Source of the DNA: an uncultured Lachnospiraceae bacterium
GTDB taxonomy: Bacteria; Bacillota; Clostridia; Lachnospirales; Lachnospiraceae
Direction: 5' to 3'
DNA: 64,000 bases
NCBI GenBank assembly: GCA_947589315.1
Contig: CANPZE010000001.1
Location: forward strand, 1 to 64,000
Positions 61,028 to 64,000 of the stretch are shown here, in pieces. A program made the position numbers and the translations under genes. The notes under the pieces were generated by a model, which saw only the letters and a program-made list of their open reading frames with translations, searched no databases and had not been told where the DNA came from. Position 1 is the first letter of the stretch. The number at the start of each line of letters is the position of its first letter.

Positions 61028-62687
61028 ATACTTTTCCTCCCGTCACAAGCTCTCTATATAGAATTTCTATCTTCCCATTCTTTAGCTTAGAATTGACATA
61101 GACCATTCCATCTTCACTTTTCTCCGGATAGGTTGTGTTTTCTGCAAAGCTATGCCACCGCGTTTCTTTGCGGCCCAGCAGATGGGCGATCAGTACCTGG
61201 CAGACCACAAGGCGTTCCCGTAGTTCGTAAATCCGTAAAAGCCCATCCATATCCCTGGCGGCCAGATGGCGGCTTAATTCCAGCAGCAGCATTATTTTTT
61301 CATCTGCCATGCGAAGCTTGCCTTCACTATACTGATAGTTGGTACTGATGCCGCCAGCATATTGGTCCATGACCTTCTGCATCGTCTCTTCCAGCTGCCC
61401 TGTAGTCAACACAGCCCTGTCATTTTTCAGATATGCCTCATACTCTTTCTGTTTCTTCTTTCTTGTATCCTTTTTCACCGGTTCATAAGGATTGGCCCGG
61501 TGGAACTCCGCTGCAGCTTCCGCAGCAATCTCTCCCTCTGCCAGGGCGCCTGTCACATATTTCTGAGGGCAGCCTCCCGCTACATCTCCTGCAGCAAATA
61601 ACCCCTGGATCGTTGTCTGCCTCTTAGTGTCTACCCAATATCCGCTGGCCGTATGCCCTCCTACAATATAGGGTTCGCTCCCTTCAACCTCCACATTCTC
61701 CTGAGAAGGCCCTTTCCCTGTCTCAATCCATTTTAAGGTCTGGCTGGGCGCCATATTCAGATAGGCTTTGTACAGGTCCTCCTCCTGTTCCTTCGTGATC
61801 CCCTTTGTCTTTAGATAGCAGGGGCCTCTGCCTTTTCTGTTCTCCTCCACCGTCCCATAGACACGCTGGGATGTTGTAAGTCCATATTTGTCCTCATAAT
61901 TCTCTCCCTGTCCATTAATCTGCTCGGCCGATACTCCCTGTGCAATAGTTCCCGTAGGCGCAATGGTATCTTTGCAGCGGAGGGCGATAAAACGCATCTC
62001 GAAGGTAGTCATCTCTGCTCCGGCCCGGATCCCCATAGAATAGCCGGCTCCGGTATTGAAGGGAGGATACCAGATCTTATGCCGGGAAAATCCGGGATTG
62101 TTGGGACGGTATAATCCCGCCGCTCCGCCGGTCCCACAGATTACAGCATTGGCATAGATCGTATAGCAGATGGGTTGATCTACATGAAAGCCATACGCCC
62201 CTTTAATGCGGTTATTTTCTACAATAAAATCCGTGATATTGACATGATTTAATATTTTTACATTTTTCTGTCTGGCTGCCGCTTTTGCCAGGATGGGTTT
62301 GATATTCTCCCCATTAATCTTGATATTCCGGTCTCCCCGGGCCACATATTTCCCCTGATCATCCTTCAAAATGACCAGTCCTAATTTCTCCATATGCTCT
62401 GTAACACGGTTCAGCCGTTCCGACATTGTCAGCAGCAGATCCTCTCTGACTATGCCCTCTGCATCCCTTTTGGCATAATTCACATAATCCTGAGGAGTTT
62501 TCCCTTCTGTTATGTATGCGTTGATCGCATTAACACCGGCGGCCAGGCATCCGCTGCGCTTCACATTCGCCTTTTCTACAATCAGTACATCAATATCTCT
62601 GTACTCTCCAAGGGTAATACCGGCAAAGCAGCCAGCTGTGCCGCCACCGATGATCAGTATATCTGTTTGGATCTCCTTTGCCTCCAT
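61002..62687 (-). CDS. aprA: Adenylylsulfate reductase alpha-like flavoprotein
   Basis: 561 residues, fumarate-reductase/AprA family. FAD-binding ILIIGGGTAGCFAGITLGEY, KRSGCLAAGVNAINAYITEG, AVICGTGGAAGLYRPNNPGF, TFEMRFIALRCKDTIAPTGT, FAAGDVAGGCPQKYVTGALA. It reduces APS to sulfite and AMP. Together with CysDN, Sir and MetY this makes an assimilation route based on a dissimilatory-type APS reductase; no dsrAB is present. It is the first gene of the operon and has a clear promoter upstream. Confidence 0.9.
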   Translation of the reverse strand: MEAKEIQTDILIIGGGTAGCFAGITLGEYRDIDVLIVEKANVKRSGCLAAGVNAINAYITEGKTPQDYVNYAKRDAEGIVREDLLLTMSERLNRVTEHMEKLGLVILKDDQGKYVARGDRNIKINGENIKPILAKAAARQKNVKILNHVNITDFIVENNRIKGAYGFHVDQPICYTIYANAVICGTGGAAGLYRPNNPGFSRHKIWYPPFNTGAGYSMGIRAGAEMTTFEMRFIALRCKDTIAPTGTIAQGVSAEQINGQGENYEDKYGLTTSQRVYGTVEENRKGRGPCYLKTKGITKEQEEDLYKAYLNMAPSQTLKWIETGKGPSQENVEVEGSEPYIVGGHTASGYWVDTKRQTTIQGLFAAGDVAGGCPQKYVTGALAEGEIAAEAAAEFHRANPYEPVKKDTRKKKQKEYEAYLKNDRAVLTTGQLEETMQKVMDQYAGGISTNYQYSEGKLRMADEKIMLLLELSRHLAARDMDGLLRIYELRERLVVCQVLIAHLLGRKETRWHSFAENTTYPEKSEDGMVYVNSKLKNGKIEILYRELVTGGKVYEHTDTAE

Positions 62688-62733
62688 ACTCTTCCTCTTT
62701 TCTTTTACCTACAATTTATATATGTTTTGTATG

Positions 62734-62762
62734 ATATTACCCTAATCTAATTCTGTTGTCAA
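62734..62762 (-). promoter_or_regulatory. Strong sigma-A type promoter of the sulfur operon
   Basis: On the minus strand TTGACA, 17 bases, TAATAT, about 45 bases upstream of the aprA start. The flanks are AT-rich with several ATGAA/TTCAT-like words, but I cannot define an operator. Confidence 0.8.
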
Positions 62763-62813
62763 TACTTTTTAAAAAAAATTCATATTTTTCATACTTATTT
62801 TGTAGGAAATAAT

Positions 62814-63797
62814 TTATCCGATCCGTCCCTCATCCATATATTTAGCGATCTGAGGGGCAAAATAAGTTAGATATACAGATGCCCCGGCCCGATACACGCC
62901 GGCGGCAATCTCACAGATCATCTGACTTTCTTCCACATATCCCAACCTGGCTCCTGCTTTTATCATCGCATATTCTCCACTGACACTGTAAGCAGCCACA
63001 GGAACCTGAACCTGATCTGCCACCTCCCGGACAATATCCAGATAGGAAAGAGCGGGCTTTACCATAATAATATCTGCTCCTTCTTTGATATCCAAAGCGG
63101 CTTCTTTCAAGGCCTCCCTCCGATTGTGATAATCCATCTGATAGGATTTCCGGTCTCCAAAAGAGGGAGCCGACCCCGCTGCATCCCGAAAAGGGGCATA
63201 GAAAGAAGAGGCATATTTGACGGCATAGGACATAATAGGAGTAGTCACATACCCCTGGGCATCCAGAAGGCTTCGGATAGCCATAACCCTTCCATCCATC
63301 ATATCGGAAGGGGCCACCATATCCGCTCCCGCCTGTACATGAGATAATGCAGTCTGAGCCAGAATTTCCAGCGTGCTGTCATTGTCTATCTCCTGCCCCT
63401 TCAGCAGGCCGCAATGTCCATGGGAGGTATATTCACACAGACACACATCGGTAATTACATACAGCTCCGGATAGCGGCTTTTGATATCCTGAACCGCTCT
63501 TTGAATAATCCCGTCTCTGGCATAGGCGCAGCTGCCTGCCTCGTCCTTGGCGCTCTCTTCCGGAATCCCGAAAAGCATTATGCTGCCCACTCCCACCCTC
63601 TGCAGTTCCTCCAGCGCCTGAGGGAGCCGGTCGATGCTGTAGCGAAATTGTCCTTCCATAGAGGGGATTTCTTCTACGATCCCGATGCCCTCCCGTACAA
63701 ATATAGGATAGATAAGGGAAGCCTTATCCATCCGGGTTTCTCTAACCATCCGGCGCAACGCCGGAGTCTGACGCAATCTTCTTGGCCTGATTTCCAT
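62814..63797 (-). CDS. hemB: Delta-aminolevulinic acid dehydratase (porphobilinogen synthase)
   Basis: 327 residues. The zinc cysteines are in ITDVCLCEYTSHGHCG; active-site lysines in MSYAVKYASSFYAPF and IIMVKPALSYLDIV. The DYHNRREALKEAALDIKEGA segment is typical. It joins two aminolevulinate molecules into porphobilinogen on the path to siroheme, heme and cobalamin. Its position next to the sulfite reductase operon suggests siroheme supply for that enzyme. Confidence 0.96.
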   Translation of the reverse strand: MEIRPRRLRQTPALRRMVRETRMDKASLIYPIFVREGIGIVEEIPSMEGQFRYSIDRLPQALEELQRVGVGSIMLFGIPEESAKDEAGSCAYARDGIIQRAVQDIKSRYPELYVITDVCLCEYTSHGHCGLLKGQEIDNDSTLEILAQTALSHVQAGADMVAPSDMMDGRVMAIRSLLDAQGYVTTPIMSYAVKYASSFYAPFRDAAGSAPSFGDRKSYQMDYHNRREALKEAALDIKEGADIIMVKPALSYLDIVREVADQVQVPVAAYSVSGEYAMIKAGARLGYVEESQMICEIAAGVYRAGASVYLTYFAPQIAKYMDEGRIG

Positions 63798-63848
63798 AAT
63801 ACTCTCCTCTCAATCTCTTTTGGCAGAATAGTTTCCCCTCTGGCAGAT

Positions 63849-64000
63849 CTATTTCATCAGCTTAGCAGCCACATGGATAAACTGTTCAAATTCCTCCACA
63901 TTTCCCTTTTCCTTGATCCCATATACCAGGTGAGCCAGCGCCCGGTCCACGGAAGTGTCCTGCGCCTCCTGCCCCATCCTTATCCGCAGGTTCTCCAGCA
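63849..64000 (-). CDS. C-terminal end of an unidentified gene (cut by window edge)
   Basis: The last 50 codons are visible: the product ends with RALAHLVYGIKEKGNVEEFE and then QFIHVAAKLMK-stop (TAG at 63849-63851). The end is helical and charged. I do not recognise the family from this fragment. It lies 51 bases upstream of hemB on the same strand, so a tetrapyrrole-pathway gene is possible but unproven. Confidence 0.5.
   Translation of the reverse strand, partial: LENLRIRMGQEAQDTSVDRALAHLVYGIKEKGNVEEFEQFIHVAAKLMK

Noticed and set aside
1..64000. CRISPR arrays, tRNA and rRNA genes, intact insertion sequences
   Set aside because: I saw no regularly spaced repeats, no tRNA-like T-arm sequences with matching acceptor stems, no rRNA sequence and no transposase in any frame; a tool search could still find a weak case.

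Overview
This 64 kb window looks like chromosome of a motile anaerobic Firmicute of the class Clostridia, most likely a Lachnospiraceae member. The signs are strong AGGAGG ribosome binding sites, sigma-A promoters with 17-base spacing, a Clostridia-type late flagellar operon with csrA-fliW and two flgK copies, Lachnospiraceae-style surface proteins, and an RlmD gene with the C-terminal tail I recall from that group. I see no rRNA, tRNA, CRISPR array or intact mobile element.

Layout. 1-2645: a two-domain esterase lipoprotein (cut by the window edge) and a LysR regulator. 2646-5867: an AT-rich accessory patch with a truncated XRE regulator fused tail to tail to a frameshifted serine recombinase, and an AlbA_2/Schlafen-type regulator. 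5868-10888: rlmD with a severed tail, pheA, a PspC protein and a secreted Fn3-type protein. 11026-12875: a plus-strand operon of a membrane-anchored and an exported protein. 12892-16882: an acyl carrier protein, acyl ligase, LuxE and LuxC operon. 17138-29283: a chemoreceptor plus a flagellin glycosylation island (pseB, pseC, two Maf/DUF115 transferases, two glycosyltransferases) with clear recombination scars. 29421-41246: the late flagellar operon flgM-flgN-flgK-flgK-flgL-fliW-csrA-flaG-fliD-fliS-chaperone, then fliC under its own sigma-28 promoter. 41244-46933: lysA and the divergent parE-parC. 47032-52813: an atypical flagellin, exonuclease III, a binding protein with chemoreceptor pair, and an HTH-Uma2 protein. 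53024-62687: a sulfate-to-homocysteine operon. 62814-64000: hemB and the end of an unidentified gene.

How the genes work together. FlgM and a sigma-28 promoter set up late flagellar expression. CsrA and FliW are encoded in the same operon, and the fliC leader carries a GGA hairpin next to its ribosome binding site, so flagellin translation is probably under CsrA/FliW control. The Maf and sugar-nucleotide genes behind fliC probably glycosylate flagellin. The sulfur operon encodes ATP sulfurylase (CysDN), APS reductase (AprAB), a siroheme sulfite reductase, a sulfur carrier ending in Gly-Gly-Gly-Gln, its E1-like activator, a JAMM protease and a MetY-type sulfhydrylase. This matches the protein-thiocarboxylate route to homocysteine known as HcyS/HcyF/HcyD in Wolinella succinogenes.

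Most notable. (1) The masked sulfur carrier and its JAMM protease inside a complete sulfate assimilation operon. (2) A pseC aminotransferase flanked by copies of the glycosyltransferase-end/chemoreceptor-start segment, so that it carries the chemoreceptor's promoter and first 13 codons, with a deleted pseC relic left elsewhere in the island. (3) A LuxC/LuxE acyl-reductase set without luciferase beside the flagellin glycosylation island. (4) A flagellin paralog that lacks the normal N-terminal helix.
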